Of a DNA stretch of 64,000 nucleotides, positions 36,104 through 43,847 are shown piece by piece (the stretch's first letter is position 1; every line of letters starts with the position of its first letter). The notes beneath the pieces are model-generated. The model worked only from the letters and a program-made list of their open reading frames with translations. It made no database searches and had not been told where the DNA came from. Origin of the DNA: RYN-230 sp036509255 (GTDB lineage Bacteria > Actinomycetota > Actinomycetes > Streptosporangiales > Streptosporangiaceae); assembly GCA_036509255.1 (NCBI GenBank), contig DATCFY010000116.1, positions 1 to 64,000 of the forward strand, in the 5' to 3' direction. Position numbers and translations under genes: made by a program.

Positions 36104-37621
36104 ATGGACAGGATAATTGCCGAGTACGACCGGATCTCGCAGGACAGGCGGGGTGCTGCGGAAGGTGTGGAAACGCAGCATTTCGAGAATGCCGAGTCGG
36201 CGGCCGAGCTGGGTCTGACAATCGCCGAGACCTTTGCCGATAATGACCTCTCCGCATTCAGCGGGGTGGAGCGTCCCGAGTATGAGCGCCTGCTGGCCAG
36301 CATCGCGGCGGGAAAGATAGGGACGCTGATTATCTGGCATGCGAACCGGCTGCACCGGAACACGGATGAGGTGAATCATTTTACCCGCCTGGCCCGCACG
36401 CATGGGGTCCGGTTGTATTCCACGACCAAGGGTGGGTATTACAACCTGGATAAGGCGTCGGGCCGTAAGGAATTGCGGGATGACACCAGCGAGGCCGAGT
36501 ATGAATCTGAGCACCGTGGTGAGCGGGTCACGATCGCGCGGAAGCGGCAGGCCCGTAACGGCGATTACGGGGGCGGGGTCCGGCCGTATGGGTGGGGCGT
36601 GGATACCGGGCGGGTCCGGTCGGTTTGCGTCAACCCGAAAGCCCCCGCGATGGAACGGGTTTACCAGGACCGGCCGGTGCTGGACATGACCCGCCATAAC
36701 GCGGAGGAAGCGCAGGAAATCCGCCGCTGGAAATCTGAGCTGTTCTCCGGGGTGACCCTGGCGCACCTGCTCCGCGATATCGCGGAGCGCGGTGTTCTCA
36801 CAGTATCGGAGAAGGAAGGCAAGGAGCATAAGCGCAAGGGGAAGCCGGTCCGGCATCGCGGGTGGAATTCCCAGACGATAAGGCAGATCCTCACACACCC
36901 CCGCACGTCCGGCCATGCGGTCTACCGGGGGACGATAGTACGGAGAAACGCTTTCCCCGCGATCATCGAAGATGACGAGCGGCAGGCGCTTACCGACATG
37001 TTCGCGGACCCCGCACGGAAAACATCGCCTGGCAATACCCCCAAGTGGCTGGGTTCCCTGATCTACCGGTGCGGGACCTGCGATGACGGGACAACCATGA
37101 CGGTCCGCAAAGACGGGCAAGGGGAATTCTGCTACCGCTGCCGCACCAAGGGGCATTGCTCGTGGCGCGCTCACCGCGTAGACCTGTATGTAGAAAGCGT
37201 TCTGACCGGATTGCTGTCCCGGGGCGATATCGCGGACCTGCTCCCGTCCGCCGGCAACCCCGTGGCCGTGGCAGCATTGCGGGAGGAAATCGTGGCTCTG
37301 GATGCCCAGAAACGCAATGCGGCGCAGCGCTGGACTCTCCGCAAGATTGACGACGCCCAACTGGACACGATCACCGAGACCGCAGACCAGCGCATAGCGG
37401 AAATCCGCGCGGAAATCGCCGTTGCCACGGAAGAAAGCCCCCTGTCGCCGTTTGCCGTGAGCGAGGACGCGGAGCGTACTTACCGGGATATGACCCTGGG
37501 CCGGAAACGTGAACTGCTCCGCTACATGCTGACCGTGACCCTGCTCCCGGTCGGGCGGGGCGGGCGTGCCAGCACTGCCCTTATCCGGATCGAGCGCAGG
37601 AAGCCGACCCGCGCGGCCTGA
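36104..37621 (+). CDS. Large serine recombinase (integrase)
   Basis: 505 aa from ATG 36104, 74 bp from the element edge, as is usual for serine integrases. Catalytic Ser12 in YDRISQDRRG, resolvase motifs IIWHANRLHRNTDEVNHF and GVRLYSTTKGGYYNLD. A recombinase domain follows (KRQARNGDYGGGVRPYGWG), then a zinc ribbon with CGTCDDGTTMT and CYRCRTKGHC, and a C-terminal helical/coiled part (ALREEIVALDAQKRNAAQRW). All domains appear intact. It would integrate the element into the AAG core within the ABC gene. Confidence 0.94.
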   Translation: MDRIIAEYDRISQDRRGAAEGVETQHFENAESAAELGLTIAETFADNDLSAFSGVERPEYERLLASIAAGKIGTLIIWHANRLHRNTDEVNHFTRLARTHGVRLYSTTKGGYYNLDKASGRKELRDDTSEAEYESEHRGERVTIARKRQARNGDYGGGVRPYGWGVDTGRVRSVCVNPKAPAMERVYQDRPVLDMTRHNAEEAQEIRRWKSELFSGVTLAHLLRDIAERGVLTVSEKEGKEHKRKGKPVRHRGWNSQTIRQILTHPRTSGHAVYRGTIVRRNAFPAIIEDDERQALTDMFADPARKTSPGNTPKWLGSLIYRCGTCDDGTTMTVRKDGQGEFCYRCRTKGHCSWRAHRVDLYVESVLTGLLSRGDIADLLPSAGNPVAVAALREEIVALDAQKRNAAQRWTLRKIDDAQLDTITETADQRIAEIRAEIAVATEESPLSPFAVSEDAERTYRDMTLGRKRELLRYMLTVTLLPVGRGGRASTALIRIERRKPTRAA

Positions 37622-37640
37622 GCCAGTCCGCACATAGCGG

Positions 37641-37674
37641 GACGCCCCTGCCTACCCGGATAGGCAGGGGCGTC
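37641..37674 (+). terminator. Rho-independent terminator after the integrase
   Basis: GACGCCCCTGCCTA (37641-37654), loop CCCGGA, and the exact complement TAGGCAGGGGCGTC (37661-37674), followed by CCCCTTTGTT. A 14-bp perfect stem, 20 nt after the integrase stop. Confidence 0.88.
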
Positions 37675-37688
37675 CCCTTTGTTCCGTG

Positions 37689-37904
37689 TCAGCGGTGTTT
37701 GCGGAGGATCAGGCCCAGGAATTCGCGGTCTTCCTGGGTGAGCGGGCCGAGGCTGTCCACGATCCGCGCGACCCATTCCCGGTCCTCATCGGAAAGCTCG
37801 TATTCCAGCTTCTCCTTTGAATCGCGGACCGTGCCGAACCTGTGGGACTCCAACAGGTTCGTCTGGACCTGCTTACCGTGATGGTGCGCTATCCGTCGGC
37901 ACAA
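37689..37904 (-). CDS. Small hypothetical protein in the element
   Basis: 71 aa. The second half (EKLEYELSDEDREWVARIVD then SLGPLTQEDREFLGLILRKH) is acidic, helical and clearly coding in style; similar LPPLTxEqR endings occur in small proteins of actinobacterial mobile elements. The N-terminal start is uncertain. It could be a recombination directionality factor or control protein for the integrase; that is only a guess from position. Confidence 0.6.
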   Translation of the reverse strand: MCRRIAHHHGKQVQTNLLESHRFGTVRDSKEKLEYELSDEDREWVARIVDSLGPLTQEDREFLGLILRKHR

Positions 37905-37974
37905 GTGGCGACACCCCGTTCAGCCCAGACGTATGTTGATCTGCGGCAGATCCGATCAAGACGGTGCGCTGTTC

Positions 37975-39306
37975 TCATTCCAGACCACTGCCGTGCACAT
38001 TTCCCCGCTCGCGGGCCACGGTGGTGAGTCCCACGACGCACAAAGCGACGAGGCCATCAATCACATAAAGGTTACCAGTGACTAGCTCTATTCCATGTGC
38101 CCCTGTGCCTTGGACTACGATAGTCGGCACCAGACCCTCCGGAAGCACGAAGAATGGCGCTGCCAGGGTCGCTAGGGCACACCAGCGCACCCATCGTCGC
38201 CAGCGCCCCGACCACTTCCAACTCACGAGCCGTCCCATGCCGTGTTTGGGCCGGGTTGACGGCCAAGACGGTGCACATATCCGAACGGCCACATCGACTG
38301 CCACAACAAGTGCTGGCGCGACCCACACCCAATGATGCGACCATGAGATGGGCGAGATGAGCAGCCCAGTGAGCCCGCACGTCAAAATGCCCATCATTTC
38401 GTATCCGCGCCGCGCCGTCCACGCCGCAAGCAGGAGACCTGCGACGCCGATGACCACTGAGATAACGAGCCAGTACGCCTGCTCCGCCGACTGGCTACTC
38501 ATCAGCCGCGCCAGAGCGCCGTGCAACGACTGGTTGCCTACATACGCGATGTTGCCCAACCGGCTTGAGTCCAGGAATAGCCGGCCGAGCCAGAACTTCT
38601 GTGATTGCCTGGGCAATAGGACCTGCGAACTGGCGATTGTCAGCGCAAACGTCGCCAATGAAACACCCGCTGCCCGGAAGCGCCGAGTGAGCAGCAGGTA
38701 CGGGATAAAGATCAGGGGCACCAGCTTGAATCCCGCCGCCAAACCCACTCCGACACCCTTAATCCGCGCGGCATCCGGCAGGCACAGATCCGCCACGATA
38801 ACAAACATCAGGATGAGGTTAATCTGACCCAGCCAGAGCGTCTGCAGCACCGGCGCAAGCCACAAAGCGACACTAGCGGCCGCCAGCGTCGCTCCGGCCC
38901 GGGCGGAACGCCGGTAACCCAGCATTCCCCATGTCAGCCACAGGGTCGCGATCAGGCAGAAGAGACTTGTGACCGTCACCAGCCACCTTAGTGCGGACAT
39001 CGGAATGGCAGCCATAACCGCGAAAACCAGCGCGGCCATCGGCGGGTACGTGAAAGGTAGGTGGCGATGCGGAAAGTAACCACCGTATATATCACCTGAG
39101 TGGACGGCGAGCAGCCCGGCCCAACGGTAGATCTGAAGGTCGATCATGGGCGACCGCTTGCCAGAGGTCGCTAGGGCCAGGGTTACGAAGGTGGCAGCCA
39201 CAGACACCGTGAACGCGACCGTGGCAAGCGTAACCACCCAGCGCTGTATTCGCAGGTCTCGGGCACAGGTGGTAGGCACCGGCCATGGCCGCATCAAGAC
39301 ACGCAC
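37975..39306 (-). CDS. GT87-like (DUF2029) polyprenol-phosphate-mannose transferase
   Basis: 443 aa from GTG 39306 (ATG 39294 also possible). Around ten hydrophobic helices. The first loop has IDLQIYRWAGLLAVHSGDIY with the Asp expected in GT-C enzymes, then FPHRHLPFTYPPMAALVFAV, the FTYPPxAAL motif of GT87/PimE-like mannosyltransferases. Later SPISWSHHWVWVAPA is also typical of that family. As cargo of an integrase element it may modify the host cell envelope, for example to change a phage receptor. That role is inference; family call is good. Confidence 0.85.
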   Translation of the reverse strand: MRVLMRPWPVPTTCARDLRIQRWVVTLATVAFTVSVAATFVTLALATSGKRSPMIDLQIYRWAGLLAVHSGDIYGGYFPHRHLPFTYPPMAALVFAVMAAIPMSALRWLVTVTSLFCLIATLWLTWGMLGYRRSARAGATLAAASVALWLAPVLQTLWLGQINLILMFVIVADLCLPDAARIKGVGVGLAAGFKLVPLIFIPYLLLTRRFRAAGVSLATFALTIASSQVLLPRQSQKFWLGRLFLDSSRLGNIAYVGNQSLHGALARLMSSQSAEQAYWLVISVVIGVAGLLLAAWTARRGYEMMGILTCGLTGLLISPISWSHHWVWVAPALVVAVDVAVRICAPSWPSTRPKHGMGRLVSWKWSGRWRRWVRWCALATLAAPFFVLPEGLVPTIVVQGTGAHGIELVTGNLYVIDGLVALCVVGLTTVARERGNVHGSGLE

Positions 39307-39382
39307 CCTTAAGACCGCCCGCGTCAGCGGGCCGGCTGGACTTCCTCAGAGCCCCTCAGGGGGAGGGGCCAGGCTGCCCCCA

Positions 39383-39461
39383 GGGTAAGCCCGTCTAAGC
39401 GTCTGACCTGTCAATTTGCGTCACCACAGCTAAGTGTCATAGCTTAGTTGTGGGCTTACCC
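39383..39461. repeat. 10-bp inverted repeat at the right element end
   Basis: GGGTAAGCCC (39383-39392) and GGGCTTACCC (39452-39461). The second copy spans the right attachment junction; the first lies inside the element in opposite orientation. CTAAG/CTTAG (39430-39446) also form an inverted pair between them. Confidence 0.6.
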
Positions 39462-39470
39462 GCGCCGTTC
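39440..39470. other. Right attachment junction of the integrative element
   Basis: On the minus strand host codons GGCGCGGGT meet AAG (39457-39455) and then element DNA CCCACAACTAAGC. Together with the left junction this defines attB as GGCGCGGGTAAGACCACG. Confidence 0.8.
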
Positions 39471-39583
39471 GGGCCAAGCAGGGCCAGCACCGATCCGGTC
39501 TCGACGGCCAGGTCCACGTGCTCCAGGACGGCATGGCCGCCGAAGGACTTGCACAAGCCCGCGGCTGTAACTGTGTACGTCAT
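39455..39583 (-). pseudogene. DrrA-like ABC ATPase, 5' part
   Basis: From ATG 39583 the frame reads MTYTVTAAGLCKSFGGHAVL and then VDLAVETGSVLALLGPNGAG followed by Lys at the element junction. It is the N-terminus of a daunorubicin-resistance-type ABC ATPase, cut after the Walker A glycine-lysine. It continues at 36030. The gene is divergent from a TetR regulator that probably once controlled it. Confidence 0.88.
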
Positions 39584-39598
39584 ACACTGAACCGTATG
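39581..39598. promoter_or_regulatory. Operator-like inverted repeat between ABC gene and TetR
   Basis: CATAC-N8-GTATG covers the ABC start codon. Nearby, ACGTCATACAC and GCGTCATAAAC are imperfect direct repeats. This short AT-richer gap is the likely TetR site. Confidence 0.5.
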
Positions 39599-39667
39599 CG
39601 TCATAAACAGTTGTGGTCAAGCGGATATCGCGGCACTCCGTAAGGTGGCGGGATGAGGGAGGGAGTC

Positions 39668-40483
39668 ATGTCCCGTCAGGGTGAGGACGCACAGGGTGCG
39701 GTCGCCCAGGATGAGGGCGCCCCGGGTTCGCCGCCGCTGCCCCCCGGACTGGACCTGCTCTGGGGCCGCCGCGGCCGGGGCCAGCGCGGCCCGAAGCCCG
39801 GCCTGTCCGTCGATGCCATCGTCGCGTCGGCCGTCCGGCTCGCCGACGCCGAAGGCCTCGATGCGGTCTCCATGGCGCGCGTCGCCGAGCAGCTCGGGTT
39901 CACCACCATGTCGCTGTACCGGCACGTGAGCAGCAAAGAAGAACTGCTCCAGCTGATGTGGAACGACAGCGCGCAGGGGGCCGAGGACATCGTGCTGACC
40001 GGGGATGACTGGCGGTCGCGGTTGGGGACGTGGGCCATGATCCAGCGCGAGATGATCGACCGGCACCCGTGGATCACCCAGATGCCCATGGCCGCGCCCC
40101 CCATGGCGCCGAACTCGCTGACGTTCGTGGAGCGCGGGCTGGAGGCCATGGACGATACCGGCCTGGGCGACGCGGACAAGCTGCGTGTTATCGGCCTGAT
40201 CAGCTCATACACCCTCAGCGAAGCCCGGATGGCCCACGACGCAGCTCGCGCCGCACGCGCCGCGGCGGCAGCGGCGGATGGCGAGGCGATGCCCGTCTGG
40301 ACCTTCGAGGCGTTGCTGCGCGAGGTCGCCGACGAGCAGGCCTATCCCCGGCTGCACCGGCTGGCCTGGTCCGAGCGCATCGGTGACCACCCGGCCGGCT
40401 TCGACGAGCAGGAAGGGTTCCGGTTTGGCCTGGACCGCATCCTCGACGGCGTCGAGGTCTTGATCAAGACGGCCCAGCCGTAG
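39668..40483 (+). CDS. TetR-family regulator of the decayed ABC exporter
   Basis: 271 aa from ATG 39668 (GGAGGGAGTC just upstream). The helix-turn-helix VSMARVAEQLGFTTMSLYRH begins about residue 65, after a Pro/Gly-rich N-terminus. The C-terminal ligand domain (SRLGTWAMIQREMIDRHPWI) is of the TetR_C type found beside drug exporters. It diverges from the wrecked drrA-like gene, so it now seems to lack its main target. The gene itself looks intact. Confidence 0.88.
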   Translation: MSRQGEDAQGAVAQDEGAPGSPPLPPGLDLLWGRRGRGQRGPKPGLSVDAIVASAVRLADAEGLDAVSMARVAEQLGFTTMSLYRHVSSKEELLQLMWNDSAQGAEDIVLTGDDWRSRLGTWAMIQREMIDRHPWITQMPMAAPPMAPNSLTFVERGLEAMDDTGLGDADKLRVIGLISSYTLSEARMAHDAARAARAAAAAADGEAMPVWTFEALLREVADEQAYPRLHRLAWSERIGDHPAGFDEQEGFRFGLDRILDGVEVLIKTAQP

Positions 40484-40824
40484 GGCCGCCCGGCTTGTGT
40501 CTCATGAAGTACCGGAGGCCGGCCTCGGCGCAGACGACCCCGGCTGCGCATGCCCGGCCATTCCCCAGATCCTCGTGCCGGGATACCCGTGCCCTCCATC
40601 GCCGCACATGCGGGGATTAACGCTGGGTAAAGCCCAGCTCAACCGCCCTCAGCCATGCTGGCCGTATCACGGCGGGCTTGGTGGCCGCCGCGGAAATCAG
40701 GGGGCCAGCCGGACTGCGGGGTTCCGGCTGGCCGTCCTGGCTCCAGCGGCCCGGTTCCGCCCGGCTATCTTCGACCCACCCCACATTGGTGCCCGTCAAG
40801 CGGAGCGCACCGGCCGGGGCGTGT
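40484..40824. other. Gap between convergent genes with no gene seen
   Basis: 341 bp. Apart from the hairpin at 40703-40733 nothing is recognised; no frame has a domain or ribosome site. Confidence 0.45.
40703..40733. terminator. Bidirectional terminator-like hairpin
   Basis: GGCCAGCCGGA (40703-40713) and TCCGGCTGGCC (40723-40733) form a perfect 11-bp stem with a 9-nt loop, between convergent TetR and response-regulator genes. Confidence 0.65.
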
Positions 40825-41550
40825 TCATTGATGGCGGCCCGTGTCCGGAGTTAATCCTGCCGGGCCTGATCCGCCGGGCGTGACGAGGCCGGTTTCGTAG
40901 GCGAAGACGACGGCCTGGGCACGGTCGCGGAGGTCCAGCTTGGCCAGGATGCGGCCAACGTAAGTCTTGGTCGTCTGCTGGGCGATGACCAGGGTATCGC
41001 TGATCTCGGTGTTGGACAGGCCGCGGGCGATCAGCCGCAATACCTCGGACTCGCGGTGGGTGAGCGCGCCGATCGCGGCCGGGAATGGCGGGTCCGGACG
41101 TGGCTGGCGGGCGAAGTCGGCGATCAGCCGGCGGGTCACCGCGGGGGCGAGCAGGGCGTCACCGGCGGCCACGACGCGGACCGCGTGGACCAGTTCGGCG
41201 GCGGTAGCGTCCTTGAGCAGGAAGCCACTGGCGCCGGCCCGCAACGCCTCATACACGTAGTCGTCGAGGTCGAACGTGGTCAGCATCAGCACCCGCGGCC
41301 GCTCCAGGCCGGCCGCGGAGCCGAGGACCTGGCGGGTGGCCTGCAGGCCGTCCATCACCGGCATCCGCACGTCCATCAGGACCACATCGGGTCGCAGGTG
41401 CCGCGCCTGGCGGACCGCGTCGGCGCCGTCGGCGGCCTGGCCCACCACCACCAGGCCCGGCTGGGCGGCGAGTACCGCGGCGAAGCCCTCTCGCACCATC
41501 GCCTGGTCATCGGCGATCAGGCATCGCGTGGTCGCACCGCCGGCCGTCAT
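40825..41550 (-). CDS. NarL-family response regulator of the ABC operon
   Basis: 241 aa. Receiver domain with Asp60 (VVLMDVRMPVMDG) and GFLLKDAT; LuxR-type helix-turn-helix ALTHRESEVLRLIARGLSNT near the C-terminus. Its ATG overlaps the kinase stop (ATGA). A perfect palindrome upstream of the kinase and opposite the ABC operon (42921-42936) is its likely binding site. Confidence 0.92.
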   Translation of the reverse strand: MTAGGATTRCLIADDQAMVREGFAAVLAAQPGLVVVGQAADGADAVRQARHLRPDVVLMDVRMPVMDGLQATRQVLGSAAGLERPRVLMLTTFDLDDYVYEALRAGASGFLLKDATAAELVHAVRVVAAGDALLAPAVTRRLIADFARQPRPDPPFPAAIGALTHRESEVLRLIARGLSNTEISDTLVIAQQTTKTYVGRILAKLDLRDRAQAVVFAYETGLVTPGGSGPAGLTPDTGRHQ

Positions 41551-42872
41551 GCCGTCGTGCCGAGCGGGAGCACCGCAGACACCACGAAGCCGCCACCGGC
41601 CGACGGGCCGGCCGAGAGCGAACCGCCGAGCAGCGCCACCCGCTCACGCATCCCGGTTAGCCCGTGACCAGACCCGGGTTCACTCCGGGACGGCCCGGCG
41701 GGGCCGCCGGGCCCGTTGGCCACCCGCAGCAGGACCACCCCGGCATCGTGGCCCACCGACACGCTGACCGCCGCTCCGGGCGCGTGCTGGCTGGCATTGG
41801 ACAGCGATTCCTGCACAATCCGGTAGGCGCACACCGCAACGCCGGACGGCACGTCGCCCATCGCCCGGGGTACGGCCAGCTCGACCGATACCCCGGCGCG
41901 GCGGGCGGCATCGACGAGCGCGGGCAGGTCTGATAGCTGAGGCTGCGGCGCTAGCCCGGCGGGCTGGTCGTAGCGCAGCACGCCGAGCAGCCGCCGCATC
42001 TCCGCCAGCGCCTCGCGGGCCACCCCGCTCAGTGAGCCGAACTCGGCGCGGGCTGATTCGGGCAGATCGCCAAGGCGGTAAGGCGCGGTCTCCGCCTGGA
42101 CCGCGATCAGCGACATGTGATGGGCGACCACGTCATGCAGTTCCCGCGCGATCCGGGTGCGCTCCTCCAGTACGGCCCGCCGCGCCCGCTCCAGCTCGGT
42201 GCGCTCGGTCTGGGCGGCCAGCGCCCGCTCGGCACCCCACCTGGAACTGATGCTGTCCACGGCGATCGTCCCCGCCGTGAACAAGATGGTCGCACTGATC
42301 GGGCCATTCAAGTCCGGCAGGTCCCGCACTAGCCACAGCCACCAGGGGATGAGGCTCAGCGCCCACATCCACCACAGCACCGGCCGCCGGTAGCGGACCC
42401 CGGCTACGCAGAACACCACCAGCAGCACTGCCACCTGTGCCGGGCCCCATGGCCAGCCTCCCCGCCACTGCGCGGGTACCAGCGGGGCGAGCAGCAGCGC
42501 GAGCCACCCGATCCGCCAGCCCAGCAGCGGGTACCGGGCCGCCAGCAGCAGCGGCGTCGCCACCGCCATGACCAGCAGCAACTGCCCGGCGCTGAGCGGC
42601 GGGTAGTGGAAGTAGTAGCAGGGGCTGGCGCGGCACGAAGTGGGCGGCGCGGGAGTGACGGTGGGCTGCGGATGGATGCTGGCCAGGTTGAGTACGAACA
42701 GCACGAGCGTCGTCAGGCTCAGCGCCAGATAGGCCCGGCGCCGCCACGGCGGGTGCCACCAGACCGGGGGCGCGTCCGGGCCCGCCAGCACCTGGACCAG
42801 CCCGCGCCACGCCTGGCGCGCCACCAGGCCGGCGCTGCTCGCCGCCCGCGCGTAGCCAGGCATCCGTTTCAC
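41547..42872 (-). CDS. NarL-type sensor histidine kinase of the ABC operon
   Basis: 441 aa. Six or so hydrophobic helices (residues 48-200) with a small extracellular loop, then the HisKA_3 motif RIARELHDVVAHHMSLIAVQ with His246, and HATPase motifs (IVQESLSNASQHAPG and GSGHGLTGMRERV). The sensor is within the membrane. It forms an operon with the response regulator and diverges from the ABC exporter genes. It starts 49 bp from the shared palindrome. Confidence 0.92.
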   Translation of the reverse strand: MKRMPGYARAASSAGLVARQAWRGLVQVLAGPDAPPVWWHPPWRRRAYLALSLTTLVLFVLNLASIHPQPTVTPAPPTSCRASPCYYFHYPPLSAGQLLLVMAVATPLLLAARYPLLGWRIGWLALLLAPLVPAQWRGGWPWGPAQVAVLLVVFCVAGVRYRRPVLWWMWALSLIPWWLWLVRDLPDLNGPISATILFTAGTIAVDSISSRWGAERALAAQTERTELERARRAVLEERTRIARELHDVVAHHMSLIAVQAETAPYRLGDLPESARAEFGSLSGVAREALAEMRRLLGVLRYDQPAGLAPQPQLSDLPALVDAARRAGVSVELAVPRAMGDVPSGVAVCAYRIVQESLSNASQHAPGAAVSVSVGHDAGVVLLRVANGPGGPAGPSRSEPGSGHGLTGMRERVALLGGSLSAGPSAGGGFVVSAVLPLGTTA

Positions 42873-42920
42873 GATGTCAGCGTAGGCCGCCAGGGGTCAC
42901 CGCTCATCACACCTGCATGG

Positions 42921-42980
42921 TCATACCTGGGTATGAGCTCGCCCGGCCGCCGGGCCGGACTACCTGCGTGGTATGACCAC
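42921..42980. promoter_or_regulatory. Palindromic operator between kinase and ABC operons
   Basis: TCATACC-TG-GGTATGA (42921-42936) is perfect. A second palindrome, GTGGT-ATG-ACCAC (42968-42980), contains another GGTATGA half-site. Both lie in the 216-bp divergent gap. Confidence 0.8.
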
Positions 42981-43088
42981 GGATCCGGCTCCCTGGTGCG
43001 ATGACCGGCACCGGCCCAGCGGACAGCCTTGACCACGGTGCTGCTTTCACGCATCGCCCTGTATCTAAGCCGTCCCGGGAGGCGCATC

Positions 43089-43847
43089 ATGAATGTCGAG
43101 ATCACCGGGCTGACCCGGCGCTTCGGCCGCACCATGGCGGTGGCGGGGGCAGACCTGCAGGCTGGCCCGGGAGTGTTCGGGCTGCTGGGCCCCAACGGGG
43201 CGGGCAAGACCTCGCTGCTGCGGATGATGGCGACGGCGGTCCCCCCGACCTCGGGCCGGCTACGGCTGCTGGGCCGCGATCCGGGCCGCTACGGTCCGCG
43301 GCAGGAGATCCGGCGCCGGCTCGGGTACCTGCCGCAGAACCTCGGCTATTACCCGGGCTTCACAGTGCTGGAGTTCGTGGAGTATTTCGCCCTGCTGAAG
43401 GAGATGCCCGCGGCCCGGGTTCAGGCCGCGGTGGCGGCGGCCGTCGAACGGGTCGAGCTGGGCGGCAAGGCGAAGGCCAGGCTTCGCACCCTGTCGGGCG
43501 GGATGCTGCGCCGGGTGGGGATCGCGCAGGCTATCGTCAACGAGCCGGAGTTGCTGCTGCTGGACGAGCCGACCGCCGGGCTGGATCCCCAGCAGCGGAT
43601 GGTGTTCCGGGGCCTGCTCCGGGATCTCGGCCAGCGGGCCACTGTCGTGGTCAGCACCCACCTGGTGGAAGACGTCGGCGCCGCCTGCGCTCAGGTCGCG
43701 CTCATGGACCAGGGCAAGATCGTGTTTCACGGCACCCCGGCTGACCTGGTCGCCCGCGGCGAGAACGCTGCCGCGGAAGACCGGGCCCTAGGCGATTCGC
43801 CGCTGGAGCGCGGGTACAGCGCCGTCCTGGCCGGAGGCCGGTCATGA
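43089..43847 (+). CDS. ABC transporter ATPase
   Basis: 252 aa from ATG 43089 with GGGAGGCGC upstream. Walker A GPNGAGKTSLL, Q loop near GYLPQNLGYYPG, signature LSGGMLRRVGIAQA, Walker B LLLLDEPTAGLDPQ and H-loop VVSTHLVEDV are all present. ATP-driven export partner of the following membrane protein, whose ATG overlaps its stop. The TCATACC palindrome lies 153 bp upstream. Confidence 0.94.
   Translation: MNVEITGLTRRFGRTMAVAGADLQAGPGVFGLLGPNGAGKTSLLRMMATAVPPTSGRLRLLGRDPGRYGPRQEIRRRLGYLPQNLGYYPGFTVLEFVEYFALLKEMPAARVQAAVAAAVERVELGGKAKARLRTLSGGMLRRVGIAQAIVNEPELLLLDEPTAGLDPQQRMVFRGLLRDLGQRATVVVSTHLVEDVGAACAQVALMDQGKIVFHGTPADLVARGENAAAEDRALGDSPLERGYSAVLAGGRS

Larger units (their letters stand above)
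36031..39454. mobile_element. 3.4-kb serine-integrase element carrying a GT87-like gene
   Basis: The element interrupts the ABC ATPase at the Walker A lysine codon. Removing 36031-39454 together with one AAG copy joins GCGGGT-AAG to ACCACGATG and restores GPNGAGKTTMVRIL in frame. Inside are a serine integrase (36104-37621), a terminator, a 71-aa protein and a membrane mannosyltransferase-like gene. No transfer, replication or phage structural genes are present. The cargo is visibly less GC-rich than the host DNA. Boundaries are read directly from the sequence. Confidence 0.9.
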
